Shown: piece by piece, positions 10,641-20,530 of the stretch | Position numbering within the stretch: position 1 is the stretch's first letter | Layout: every line of letters starts with the position of its first letter | Origin: Pammene aurita | Lineage: Eukaryota; Arthropoda; Insecta; Lepidoptera; Tortricidae | Direction of reading: 5' to 3' | NCBI GenBank assembly: GCA_947086415.1 | Contig: OX352293.1 | Span: 19,451,448-19,515,447, forward strand | DNA length: 64,000 bases | Made by a program: the position numbers and the translations under genes | The notes under the pieces: model-generated | Database searches by the model: none | The model's input: only the letters and a program-made list of their open reading frames with translations | Told to the model about the DNA's origin: nothing

Positions 10641-12514
10641 TGTTTTATATGCTATAGCAATGGCGTACAGCCTACGGCCTCATGGTAAGCGAACACCGTA
10701 GCCTAATGTCGCTTACTCTGTAAAGGCACTTATTATGAGCTTATGGACAACTACATGTCACACCGTCAATACAATGCATACTTAGGAGCTCTACAACTTG
10801 AGCTTACCCACTAACACGTGCACAGCGCTGTAACTATACCTACATATGTGGTGGTATTATGGCTGCGGTCATATGTAAGTAAGGTGGTGGCAGGTACTTA
10901 CACAGTTGGGTTGCTTCAGATTCTAGGGAAATATTTAGGTAACTTTTCACGGTGCCCTACTTGTCTGATGCCCCATCAATATTCACACCGAATACCCAGG
11001 TTAAGCAACGTGGCCACTAAATGGATGGGTGGTCGTTTAGAATGGTACTAGCTGAGCTATCGTGCTTAAGAGGGCACTTTCTGCCGTTAATCTTGGTTGT
11101 TTCCCTCCACAGCTGTCGCCAAGCCTTGCTATGATCTTACTCTGAAAAAAAAAGAAACATCAATAAGTCAACTATCCCTGTCTGATTAGAAAATTTGAAA
11201 CAGGTCGGCCAGCGTCCACTTCTATCCTTGGAACAAGGTTGCCGAGTAGACTCCGGCAATAAATTAAATTTGGAAATAATATGAAATTATTTGATTAAAG
11301 AGCTCCGAAGTAGAAAGTGACACGTTTCATGTAATAGCAGTGTTTTGCAGGTTAACAATGTCACGAACTATCAAAAAACAGGCATTGCACCCTTGAATAC
11401 TAATGATTCGTTAATTAGCCGTTTGACTACAAGCAAGTACAGGTAAAACGAATAAAAGATGAATCTACAGCAATTTAAGGATTCATTCGCGTTTATTGCT
11501 GTTTGCACGATCTTGGAGTTTTCGCTCCGAAATGCATTTTATTTATTTTTAAAGTACATTTACGTCAATTGATCACCTTTACTTACCAGAGTATAGTCGG
11601 GCTCAGCATTGAGAAGAGTCGAAATACACCATTGATATTCGCTACTTTAAGTAATCGTATTATACATTTGTACCCATATTGTAAAATTGAAATGTACGAT
11701 AGGTAGAGAAATAGCTATAGTTTTCTTAGAATGCGACAAATGCAACGGCGGAACATGAGAAAAGAAACGAACAAAACTGACACTAACAAAAAACAACTAA
11801 AGATAAACGGAAACGGACTCGCTCACAGAGAAAAATAAGGAACGCGCATGTGAAAGAAAACTTTGCGGCAATCATTCGTCCAATACTCTTTACGGTACGT
11901 TGTTCTTTGTTAAACTCTACAGAGGGTCTATACTTAAATCTACTCTTAGATTTAGTAAATGTATAACGTGCTTTAAAATAGACTCTTACAAACGAACACT
12001 ACACTATTTTATTGACATTTGCACTTGTACAGTACGAATGGTAGACACGCCTTTGGAGATGTACCGACCTTTTATGAAAGACGTCGCCGTCTCGTCTTTA
12101 ATCAAGCAAATGCTGTGTCTATTTCGTTAGAAAAGATTGGATTAACCCTTTTAACGAGAACACGTTTGTCCAACTTTCCCTAAAGTAATTAAAGGTCGAA
12201 GCAATTTCAACTCCGTAATCAAAATTCATAATCTGTGTTTGGGTAGTCCATGGAATCGAATAATCAAATAGGTGTATCAAGCTTGGTTCAGTAAAACTCG
12301 CTTGAGACGAGTCTTAAGCGGGAAAGCGTCTAATGCGGGACTGTCCAGGGAGACCTAAAGTGGGGGACAGCAAGGACTGCTATAAAATAGCGTATTATCC
12401 AATCATTTGGTAAAAAAGGATTCATATATTTTATTTACTAACAACGTTAGGGAAATTAACGATTCGCAAATTAAACGTTGCATTAAATATTATATTACAA
12501 ATATTTTATGAGAC
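10641..12514. other. No recognisable gene
   Basis: Short frames only (10818-11051, 11503-11706, 11900-12130), none with a domain. Bases 10667-10720 contain a short relic resembling the 3' part of the poly(A) retroposon family seen at 14.3 kb (GGTAAGCG...CGTAGCC, inverted). A good splice-acceptor-like sequence (TTTCCCTCCACAG, ends about 11112) has no convincing exon after it. Confidence 0.45.
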
Positions 12515-12975
12515 AATAGTAGTTTATGTAACTGTTACGTAATAAGGGTCCTTAAAACATGAGTGTGGTTTTATGAAACGAGCCGCAGGTGAGTTTCATA
12601 ATAAGATCACACGAGTGGTTTAAGGTCTAATTACGTACAGTTGCATACACTGCTTTATCTACACTCATATTATTTATTCTAAATGCCGTATTCGGAAACC
12701 ATAGAATGGCCGCCATTGCACCGCCATGGCCAACTCGATTGTGCCGGCGGTCGGGGAGGCGCGTGTCGGGCTGTCGGCGGATGCGCGGGAGGGTGCAGGT
12801 GTACATTATGTTATCAAAACTCATATCACATCAATGATTGAGCATGTAAAGTTAAAATTACGTTACTGTAACAGATAAAAAGCTTATCATAGTAAAATCG
12901 GTCGTGGTAATGCTAGGCCATTGCCTACCGTTTTCGAACACGTTTTAGAGAACTTACAATATGAGTGTAGATAAA
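12515..12975 (-). repeat. Palindromic module, copy 2 (inverted relative to copy 1)
   Basis: Near-identical in design to copy 1 at 5742-6209 but on the opposite strand. The hairpin core is at 12515-12665, where TGAAACGAGCCGCAGG folds on GTGAGTTTCA. It is followed by the ~330-bp outer segment ending TACAATATGAGTGTAGATAA. GCCAT/ATGGC motifs recur in the GC-rich middle (about 12700-12740). Confidence 0.8.
12627..12824 (-). CDS. Hypothetical ~65-residue frame inside palindromic module (copy 2)
   Basis: Same frame as at 5895-6095: starts MSFDNIMYTC, ends VYATVRN, and is one codon shorter at the glycine run (GHGG instead of GHGGG). No domain is recognised. The main support is that the frame survives in several copies despite substitutions. 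The copies may simply be young. Confidence 0.2.
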   Translation of the reverse strand: MSFDNIMYTCTLPRIRRQPDTRLPDRRHNRVGHGGAMAAILWFPNTAFRINNMSVDKAVYATVRN

Positions 12976-12984
12976 ATATTTACT

Positions 12985-13140
12985 TAAATAGTAGTTTATG
13001 CAACTGATACATAATGAGGGGCCTTAAAACACGAGTGGGGTTTAATGAAACGAGCGCAGCGAGTTTCATTATAGGATCACACGAGTGTTTTAAGGCCTAA
13101 TAATGTACAGTTGCGTACATTACTTTATCTACACACACAT
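12985..13140 (+). repeat. Hairpin core of the palindromic module, stand-alone copy
   Basis: The core here lacks the following ~330-bp segment. Three concentric stems are visible: TAGTTTATGCAACTG with CAGTTGCGTACATTAC, CCTTAAAACACGAGT with ACGAGTGTTTTAAGG, and a central GAAACGAGC / GCGAGTTTC hairpin. It ends at TTTATCTACAC, the same word that starts the outer segment elsewhere. Confidence 0.75.
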
Positions 13141-13636
13141 TGCAAGTACTCAAAGATGGGTTCAGAAGCCGAAGGCAATTGACCTGCATTACTAGGTAGA
13201 TAGATACAAGTGCTGAAACATACCCACAGGTGTAAGCTTAATAAAAATAAATAAATGAGAACTGACAAGGAAAGTATATTTATTAATTATAATATAGTTA
13301 ATAGTAAACATTTACATTTTCGCAAATAAAAATGTTTCGACAAACAATAACTGACAAGTTGATAACAGAAATGGCGGCCGTACAAACCATAGAGAAATAT
13401 ATATATGTACAAACTTCTGTCGCGAGTTTTTTTTAATATTAGCCAACGAACGAAGTCCTTATTCTCATGTCATCCGAGTTCAAAATGTCGTGCGGTTTAT
13501 GTCAAAAAATATATCGTACTGACGTTTCGTATCGACAACATTTTAAAATCTATGGATACTAGAATAGAAACCCATTGAAATTGTGTTGGTTTTGACAGCT
13601 GTTCCAAATTTGAAACTCATAACAGTCATAACTTAA
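13141..13636. other. AT-rich spacer
   Basis: No gene seen. An isolated ATGGCGGCC word at 13371-13379 resembles the module's middle but lacks its context. Confidence 0.45.
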
Positions 13637-13985
13637 CAATATTTGAGCATGTAAAGTTAAAATTACATTACTGCCACAGATAAGAAACTTATCATAGTGA
13701 AATCGTTTGTTGTAATGCTGGTCATTGCCTACGGTTTTTGAACGCATTTTAGAGGACTTACAATATGAGTGTAGATAATAGTAGTTTATCTACACTCACA
13801 TTGTAAGTTCTCTAAAACGTGTTCGAAAACGGTAGGCAATGGCTAGCATTACCACAACCGATTTTACTACGATAAGCTTTTTATCTGTGGCAGTAACGTA
13901 ATTTTAACTTTACATGTTCAAATATTGATATGCTATGAGTTTTGATAACATAATGTACACCGGCACGCGCCACAGTGGTTCAGGT
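13637..13985. repeat. Two partial outer segments of the module, head to head
   Basis: A minus-oriented part (13637-13780, ending CAATATGAGTGTAGATAA) meets a plus-oriented part starting TTTATCTACACTCACATTG at 13787. The junction is GTGTAGATAATAGTAGTTTATCTACAC. Both arms contain the AAGCTTATC/GATAAGC-type and GTAATGCTAGCATT-like words of the outer segment, so this is a ~150-bp-per-arm inverted repeat. Confidence 0.75.
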
Positions 13986-14280
13986 TGTATGGTAGGGCGG
14001 AATTAATTATTTTTATGAAAGGTGGGCGTTTTAACATTTATGAAATGTGGTTTTATCAATATAAATAGGTAAAATGAATAAAAAAAAATGAAACAAACAT
14101 TAAAAAAATGTATGATTTGTATTAAAATCATATAAAACATACTATAAAATACAAAATAATTAATAAATAAATTTGATAGGTTCATAATATTATCAAAGTA
14201 GGTGTAATAAATATAATATTATTATTTCTAGAATATAAAAAAATATAAAAACACACTTTATTAATTATTATTTAAAATAC
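13986..14280. other. Very AT-rich spacer
   Basis: Long A/T stretches with no gene and no repeat partner noticed. Confidence 0.5.
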
Positions 14281-14790
14281 CCGACCCGGACCCGGGGTAT
14301 GTCCTGGACCCGGGGTATGTTATTGGACCCGGGGTATGTCCTTAAACTACGTCCGGACTTGGGTATGTCCTTAAACTATGCCAAAAAGAGAGGTATGGGC
14401 ACTGCGAATGGCATCTCGCTTAGTGTGGTAGGGCACGTTCAGTGAATGTCATCTCGCTCAAATCTGGAGCAGAGCCCGACTGGGGAAGTACCTCCACCTT
14501 ACAGAAAACCACAGCCAAATAGCACTAGACCCTACTCATAGTGTTGTGTTCCTGCTGGTGAGTAAGGTTGCCAAAGAGCTCAAAGAGGACCCAGTGTGTT
14601 GACGATGAGGGACCCTCTTGTTCCTTTAGCCGTCAACACAGTGAATCCTTCTTTTTGTAAAGGGTCGGCAACGCGCATGTGACTCCTGTGGAGTTACAGG
14701 CGTCCATAGGTTACGGTAGCTGCTTACCATCAGGTAGGCCGTATGCTTGTTTGCCACCGTCGTGGTATAAAAAAAAAAAAAAAAAAAAAA
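14281..14790 (+). mobile_element. Poly(A)-tailed retroposon family G, copy 1
   Basis: Starts with three near-tandem GGACCCGGGGTATGT units, continues through conserved non-coding blocks (GGCATCTCGCTTAGTGTGG, GGGGAAGTACCTCCACC, GTCGGCAACGCGCATGTGAC, TTGCCACCGTCGTGGTAT) and ends in a ~22-base poly(A). Two more copies occur at 51896-52219 (+, 5'-truncated) and 53690-54146 (-). 5' truncation plus a poly(A) tail show LINE-machinery retrotransposition. The body has no RT frame, so it is a SINE-like element or the 3' end of a LINE. Confidence 0.8.
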
Positions 14791-15093
14791 ATTGTTTTAT
14801 TTCCTCATGGTCTATTTCTGTTTTTTTTATTATTATGTTTAGCCCTTAAACTATTAATAAAAGGGTCTGAAGATGTCAAGAGCATTGTATGTATTGAAAA
14901 CATACCACTGAGCCAATCTTTATTTTTGTCAAAAAAATACTTTCTCACCCTTGATGCAGCTTCCACTTTTTTGTGAAAGTAGGTAAAAATTGTTTACTGA
15001 ACTGAATATAGATTTGGCCAAGTATAGCTTCTGAAAGATTTGTATATTTAATCTTCAGGCTTTCAATACACTTATGCACATCCCGGTCACTTG
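14791..15093. other. Spacer before the copia element
   Basis: No gene. Its last five bases, ACTTG (15089-15093), are the left target-site duplication of the copia insertion. Confidence 0.7.
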
Positions 15094-15265
15094 TGTTGTA
15101 ATGAATAGTAACCTCTGTTGTGCAGATATGTCATTATTAGTTTTTCTATTCCTTTTAAAAATTTTGTAGACTTCACTTCGAATATACACTCATGACAGTA
15201 AACATCTTTTTTCTATTTATTTTACAAATCCCTTTTAAAACTAATTTAAACCCGTCCTTCCAACA
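15094..15265 (+). repeat. 5' LTR of the copia element
   Basis: 172 bp, TG...CA ends. It should contain the element's promoter, but I see no obvious TATA box. The partner LTR at 19411-19582 differs at one base (15146 region, T versus C). Confidence 0.95.
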
Positions 15266-15283
15266 CGTTATCAGCACGAAAAG
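15266..15283 (+). promoter_or_regulatory. Candidate primer-binding site
   Basis: CGTTATCAGCACGAAAAG follows the 5' LTR directly, where minus-strand DNA synthesis is primed. I cannot say which tRNA, or internal tRNA fragment as in some copia elements, would pair here. The assignment is by position. Confidence 0.45.
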
Positions 15284-15344
15284 TTCGTAAAAGTAATAAG
15301 GAGTTTAGTTAAAAGTGTGATAAGTAAAATAATTTCATAGTAAA

Positions 15345-18300
15345 ATGTTAAACGAATCAGGAGATGTTTCGAGTGTGAGAAATTCCCCTACGTCAAGCTC
15401 ATCTATTCCATCATTCTGTTTAAGAAGTAAGGATGGATATCCTACGTGGAAATTTAAGATGCGCAATTACCTTTTGCACGAGGATCTATGGGAAACAGTA
15501 AGTGGATACCCAGATGGAGATCCGACCCCCACCTCTACCAAGGTACGTAAAGACGCTAAAGCTCTGGCAAAGATATGCTTAACAGTAGATGGTGCAGCTA
15601 TCACGCATGTGCGATGTGCGAAAACTGCAGCCGAAGCGTGGAGTTCTTTGCAGAAAGCTTTCGAGGATAAGGGAATGGGACGAAGACTATCTTTAGAGCG
15701 AAAGCTGTACAGGTTGAGTCTGTCAGACTATGACAACATAGAACTGTACATAAATGCAGTTATGTCAACCGCACAGGACTTGGCGGATATAGATGTAGTC
15801 ATTGAGGATAAGTCTATTGCTGCGATACTATTAGGAGGTCTCACACCAAAATACGAACCTCTCATCATGGCTCTAGAAAATAGTAACATCGAGGTGACTA
15901 CTGACTTAGTAAAGACAAAACTGCTGAACGAAATGTCTAAAGATGCAGCTACTTCATCAGATTCCGTATTTAATGTCAAGAAGAAGTCGACGGCCAAGAA
16001 CAAGGAGATAGTTTGTTACGAGTGCAAGATGCCCGGACATAAGAGACCAGACTGTCCAATGAGACGCAAGAAAGAGAAAGTCAATGCGGTAACTATCAGC
16101 GATACTACATTTACAGCTCTCAAAACTTCTAAAAGCTCAAGCAGGGACATCATTTATGTAGATTCAGGTTGTACTAGGCACATGACTTCCAGAAGAGATT
16201 GGTTTCAGAACATTAAGATACAAAACGAAGGTACCGTTACTGTCGCAAACGGAGAACAGATAAAGTGCTGCGGAATTGGAGATATTTCAATAAATACACC
16301 CGAGAATGTTGTAAATAAGATTAGTGATATTGCTTTTGTACCAGATTTAAAAGCTAACTTGCTATCTGTACATAAAACTGTAGAGAAGGGTTTTGTATGT
16401 CTTTTTGATACTAATGGTTGTAATTTTTATAAATCTGATAATTTTCGTTTTACAGGTGAATCTGTTGCTCATGCCTCGCCCTGTGGTGGACTGTACATTT
16501 TAGATGGTACTGTTAATATTCCCGAGAATGTGGCTGATAATTATTTGACACAGGATGTGCGCTCTGACTGTCAGGAAAGTTATAAACTTTGGCATGCTAG
16601 GCTAGGCCATTTGTGTCGTATTGGCATGAACCAACTGAAGAATCACAAGGTAGGCGTAAAATTTTCAGTAGTCGATAAAAATAGTTGCATAGCTTGCGTG
16701 GAAGGTAAACAAGCAAGAAAACCGTTCAAAAAGGTAGCATTTAATAGGGCTACCTCCCCGTTGGAATTGATCCATATGGATCTCATGGGACCTTTGTCTA
16801 CAACCTCTTTTCAAGGAAATAGGTATATGTTAACTATAGTAGACGATTATACGCGTAAGATTTTTTCTTATTTTATTCTTTCCAAAACCGAGGTTAAAAA
16901 TAAATTTTGTCTGTTTCAAACTTATGTTGAAAATCAATTAGACAAGAAAATAAAGTCTGTTAGGACTGACGGAGGCAAAGAATTTGTTAATAAAGAGTTT
17001 GTTGATTATCTTGCTTCTAAAGGTATCCAGCATCAAACAACTGCGCCGTACAGTCATCAGCAATGTGGTGTTGCAGAACGCACGCACCGTTCTATTACAG
17101 AGAAGGCGAGAACTTTGCTAGCTGACAGCTCACTGCCTAATGCATTCTGGGAAGATGCATTCCAAGTTGCCGTGTACCTGAAAAATAGGTCTCCTCATAG
17201 AGCCTTAGGTGGACAAATTCCTTTTGACAGATGGTATGGTCGCAGAGGTGATCTTAGTCATCTGCGGGTGTTCGGATGTCGAGCACTTATTCATATACCA
17301 TCGTGTCACAGGAAGAAATTAGATGTCAAGGCACAGGAAGCAATATTCGTCGGTTATTCAGAAAATCCAGGTACTTATATTTTTAGGGATCCTGCTAACC
17401 CACGAAAAGTAATGATTTCCAGGGATGTAACCTTTTTTGAAAACTGTTTTACAGCGTTAAAGCACAGGCAAGCTGAGCCTGTCATACAATCAGAGCCTAT
17501 CTTACTATTCGAGAATAAAAAAGAGGCTGAGCCTGGCCAAGACCAGCTGACAACACAGACGGACTCAATACTGATATTTGAAGAGGAGCCCGAGGTTGGT
17601 CATGATTCTCAATATTTTGATTGCGATGAGAGTACCGATCCTGCTGCTGAGACATCTTCACCAACAAATCTTCAAAGGTTGGAAGATCCAGTGACTTGCG
17701 AAGAAGTAGAGTCTTCAAGTGACGCGGGATTACCTATAGTAGATGAAGAGCCAGCAAGTTTGGAAGAGGAAACTGTCTCTGAGCAGCGGTACCCCTCAAG
17801 AAATAGGAAACCACCAGATTTCCTGACATATAATGTGTCAACGGTTGACTCTGAAGAACCTACGACATACTATGAAGCTACTCATGCCGATAGTTGTGAT
17901 AAATGGCACCATGCTATGAAGGATGAGTACAGTTCGCTCAAAAAACTCCATACATGGGATTTAGTAGACAGGCCTAACAAAAAGGTCATACCATGTAAAT
18001 GGGTTTACAAGATTAAAAAAGATGCATATGGAAACATCACAAAGTATAAAGCGAGGCTGGTCGTCAAAGGTTTTCATCAAGTCGAGGGAGTAGACTACGA
18101 TGAGACGTTTGCGCCCGTGATTCGTCACTCTTCACTCCGCACGTTGTTTGCATTAGCTGCAGAGATGGGGTTAAGAATGAAGCATTTGGATGTTGATACT
18201 GCGTTTCTTAACGGAGATTTAGAAGAAGAGGTCTTCATGGAGCAACCTCTCGGATTTGTCGAAAAGGGCAAAGAGAACAAGGTTTGTTTACTGAAGAAAT

Positions 18301-19367
18301 CCCTTTACGGCCTTAAACAGGCACCGCGAGCGTGGAATAAAAAGTTAAATGAAACGCTTTTAAAAATAGGTTTTACAGGAACTCCTTCCGAGCCTTGCGT
18401 ATATTTAAAACTTTTTGGTAAAGAACTCGTAATATTGGGTATATTTGTCGATGACATAATAATCTTCTATAAATCAGATTCGACATTTGACATTGTCAAA
18501 AGCGATTTGTCGAAATATTTTTCACTAAAAGATCTCGGAATACTAAAATGCTATTTAGGATTGCAAATTGAGTATGATTCCGAGAAAATAAAAGTTAACC
18601 AACGAAATTACATACTCTCCATATTGGAAAAGTTTAACATGCAGGAATGTAAAGTTGTGGACACTCCGTTAGTTAAGAAGAATATGGAAAGGAGACCTGA
18701 TGGTGAAGTTGGTGAGTCTTATCCTTATCAGAATCTAATAGGATGCCTCATGTATCTGACGGTTAACTCACGGCCCGACACGAGTTTTTTGAGTCAGTTT
18801 AATACGTGTTATACAAAGGAGCATTGGATTGCTGCAAAAAGGGTTCTGCAGTACCTGAAGGGTACTATAGACTATTCATTGGTTTACAGGAAGAACGGAG
18901 AGCCCTTGAAAGGCTTTTGCGACGCGGACTGGGCTAACTGTACGATTGACAGAAGGTCATATACCGGTTATACCTTCAAATTAAGTGGAGGTCCAGTATC
19001 CTGGGAGTCCAAGAAGCAACCTACCGTAGCTTTAAGCTCAGCGGAGAGCGAATACATGGCGCTAGCTTCTGCGACGAAGGAAGCATGTTATTTACGTCGG
19101 TTTATCTACGAAATAACAGGTAAACTTAATTCAGTAAACCTAGCTTCTGACAGTCAGAGTGCCATCAATCTCGTTCGAAATCCGGTACACCACAGCAGGA
19201 CGAAACATATAGATACCAGATATCACTTTATTAGGGAGAAGGTGTCTAACAACGTCGTTAGGTTAGATTATATTAGAAGTAGCGATAATCCTGCAGATGT
19301 ACTTACTAAGCCACTCGGGCCCATAGTACATAAACGGTGTACAATTAATTTAGGTTTAGAAATATAA
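15345..19367 (+). CDS. Copia Gag-Pol polyprotein, intact (1340 aa)
   Basis: Encodes capsid and all enzymes for reverse transcription and integration. Visible in order: a Gag domain of the copia type (YPTWKFKMRNYL, about residues 30-45); a zinc knuckle C-X2-C-X4-H-X4-C starting at Cys224; aspartic protease YVDSGCTRHM with catalytic Asp273; an integrase HHCC-like region (LWHARLGH ... CIAC); integrase core D479, D542 and E578, giving the expected D-63-D-35-E spacing; RT with HLDVDTAFLNGDL (Asp949), YGLKQAPRAW and FVDDI (Asp1036-1037); and RNase H with FCDADWA, SSAESEYMA and the final NPADVLTKPL. No stop or frameshift is present and the length is normal for copia. The start ATG lies 79 bases after the 5' LTR and the stop 44 bases before the 3' LTR. 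All catalytic residues I can check are retained, so it is potentially active. Confidence 0.97.
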   Translation: MLNESGDVSSVRNSPTSSSSIPSFCLRSKDGYPTWKFKMRNYLLHEDLWETVSGYPDGDPTPTSTKVRKDAKALAKICLTVDGAAITHVRCAKTAAEAWSSLQKAFEDKGMGRRLSLERKLYRLSLSDYDNIELYINAVMSTAQDLADIDVVIEDKSIAAILLGGLTPKYEPLIMALENSNIEVTTDLVKTKLLNEMSKDAATSSDSVFNVKKKSTAKNKEIVCYECKMPGHKRPDCPMRRKKEKVNAVTISDTTFTALKTSKSSSRDIIYVDSGCTRHMTSRRDWFQNIKIQNEGTVTVANGEQIKCCGIGDISINTPENVVNKISDIAFVPDLKANLLSVHKTVEKGFVCLFDTNGCNFYKSDNFRFTGESVAHASPCGGLYILDGTVNIPENVADNYLTQDVRSDCQESYKLWHARLGHLCRIGMNQLKNHKVGVKFSVVDKNSCIACVEGKQARKPFKKVAFNRATSPLELIHMDLMGPLSTTSFQGNRYMLTIVDDYTRKIFSYFILSKTEVKNKFCLFQTYVENQLDKKIKSVRTDGGKEFVNKEFVDYLASKGIQHQTTAPYSHQQCGVAERTHRSITEKARTLLADSSLPNAFWEDAFQVAVYLKNRSPHRALGGQIPFDRWYGRRGDLSHLRVFGCRALIHIPSCHRKKLDVKAQEAIFVGYSENPGTYIFRDPANPRKVMISRDVTFFENCFTALKHRQAEPVIQSEPILLFENKKEAEPGQDQLTTQTDSILIFEEEPEVGHDSQYFDCDESTDPAAETSSPTNLQRLEDPVTCEEVESSSDAGLPIVDEEPASLEEETVSEQRYPSRNRKPPDFLTYNVSTVDSEEPTTYYEATHADSCDKWHHAMKDEYSSLKKLHTWDLVDRPNKKVIPCKWVYKIKKDAYGNITKYKARLVVKGFHQVEGVDYDETFAPVIRHSSLRTLFALAAEMGLRMKHLDVDTAFLNGDLEEEVFMEQPLGFVEKGKENKVCLLKKSLYGLKQAPRAWNKKLNETLLKIGFTGTPSEPCVYLKLFGKELVILGIFVDDIIIFYKSDSTFDIVKSDLSKYFSLKDLGILKCYLGLQIEYDSEKIKVNQRNYILSILEKFNMQECKVVDTPLVKKNMERRPDGEVGESYPYQNLIGCLMYLTVNSRPDTSFLSQFNTCYTKEHWIAAKRVLQYLKGTIDYSLVYRKNGEPLKGFCDADWANCTIDRRSYTGYTFKLSGGPVSWESKKQPTVALSSAESEYMALASATKEACYLRRFIYEITGKLNSVNLASDSQSAINLVRNPVHHSRTKHIDTRYHFIREKVSNNVVRLDYIRSSDNPADVLTKPLGPIVHKRCTINLGLEI

Positions 19368-19401
19368 CTTAATTTTCTGTTTGTCTCGCACAACTTCGAT
19401 T

Positions 19402-19409
19402 AAGGGCGG
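19402..19409 (+). promoter_or_regulatory. Candidate polypurine tract
   Basis: AAGGGCGG lies one base before the 3' LTR. Its position fits a plus-strand primer, though it is short and has one pyrimidine. Confidence 0.5.
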
Positions 19410-19410
19410 C

Positions 19411-19582
19411 TGTTGTAATGAATAGTAACCTCTGTTGTGCAGATATGTCATTATTAGTTTTTCCATTCCTTTTAAAAATTTTGTAGACTTCACTTCGAAT
19501 ATACACTCATGACAGTAAACATCTTTTTTCTATTTATTTTACAAATCCCTTTTAAAACTAATTTAAACCCGTCCTTCCAACA
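19411..19582 (+). repeat. 3' LTR of the copia element
   Basis: 172-bp partner of 15094-15265, ending CCAACA, followed directly by the ACTTG target duplication. Confidence 0.95.
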
Positions 19583-20280
19583 ACTTGAAATAGCAATTTC
19601 GACTAACTCTGCATTTGAAATGCTGAAACTTGCCATGACTATCAATAATAACTATGTTACTTTCTCGAAACGATAATAGTAAATGAAGAAAAAGACAACT
19701 CCGTACACATTTTATACCCAAATCAAGTTATTTGTTTATTAACTACCCTCATTAATTAGTTTATCTCTGTCATTATTTTTCCTACATCTCAATGAGCTCA
19801 TTACTTTAATGGTCATTACTCAAAAGTTTGCAAGTAGTAGCAGCTAGAATCAATTAGATAATCATTTTGGATAATTAAGGTATCATTTGTGCTAGTTTTT
19901 GGTGAAAAGGAAGGAGTAGCTTAAAAGTAATATCTAATTGAATGTTGAATGTGGCCAAAATCATGACCATGTTGTTTTAATCCAAGCCATGCCCTAACCA
20001 ATACACGAAATCACTGATATTATCTATCATAAAAATACCTTTATATACGGCACATCAAATAAAAATCATATTTTGGGTATTTTAGCTAGCGTTTTAGAAA
20101 TATATTACCTGAAAGAAACAACTTTTTTGACGAAAAATTCGTAAGTGTTCAGCATTACGTGTTTCTTATGATTTATTTACAAATAAATAATACATCAAAA
20201 TTAAAATCCTTTCAGTACAGGGTTGTACAACTATTCTACTGTTAGATTTAAGTCAAATAAATGACTTTAGTTAATATGTA
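19583..20280. other. AT-rich spacer
   Basis: No gene or clear repeat after the copia target duplication. Confidence 0.5.
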
Positions 20281-20530
20281 ATTTTCGGACTTCATTCCGC
20301 CCCTGAAGCAATGTGCGCGACCGCGCGTCCGCCGACACGCGCCCGCGCGACCGCCGGCACATTCGAGTTGGCCATGGCGGTGCAATGGCGGTCATTCTAT
20401 GGTTTCCGAATACGACATTTAGGATAAATAATATGAGTGCAGTGTATGCAACTGTACGTAATTAGGCCTTAAAACATAACAGTTACATAAACTATTATTA
20501 TGTAACTGTTACGTAATAAGGACTAATTAC
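20281..20530 (+). repeat. Palindromic module, left copy beside the hAT element
   Basis: Contains the GC-rich middle with ATGGCGGT, the shared short frame (GHGGAMAVILWFPN... ending VYATVRN before about 20463), and part of the hairpin core with CAGTTACATAAAC / TATGTAACTGTTACG. It lacks three codons found in other copies. It ends in CTAATTAC (20523-20530), the left hAT target duplication. Confidence 0.75.

Larger units (their letters stand above)
15094..19582 (+). mobile_element. Complete Ty1/copia LTR retrotransposon, 4489 bp
   Basis: Two 172-bp direct repeats (15094-15265 and 19411-19582) start TGTTGTAATG and end CTTCCAACA, matching the TG...CA rule. They bracket one full-length gag-pol frame. 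The insertion is flanked by a perfect 5-bp duplication, ACTTG (15089-15093 and 19583-19587). By eye the LTRs differ at one position (TTTTTCT versus TTTTTCC). LTRs are identical at insertion, so this points to a recent event. Every landmark needed for activity is present, including a purine-rich tract just before the 3' LTR. Gag-Pol in one frame and the order PR-IN-RT-RNaseH place it in Ty1/copia rather than Ty3 or BEL. Confidence 0.97.

Noticed and set aside
11085..11145. Good splice acceptor TTTCCCTCCACAG
   Set aside because: The frames after it stop quickly and show no coding bias.
14743..14976. 77-codon frame beginning MLVCHRRG and then a lysine run
   Set aside because: It reads straight through the poly(A) tail of retroposon G; not a gene.
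15728..16003. 91-codon antisense frame
   Set aside because: Shadow of the copia gag-pol frame.
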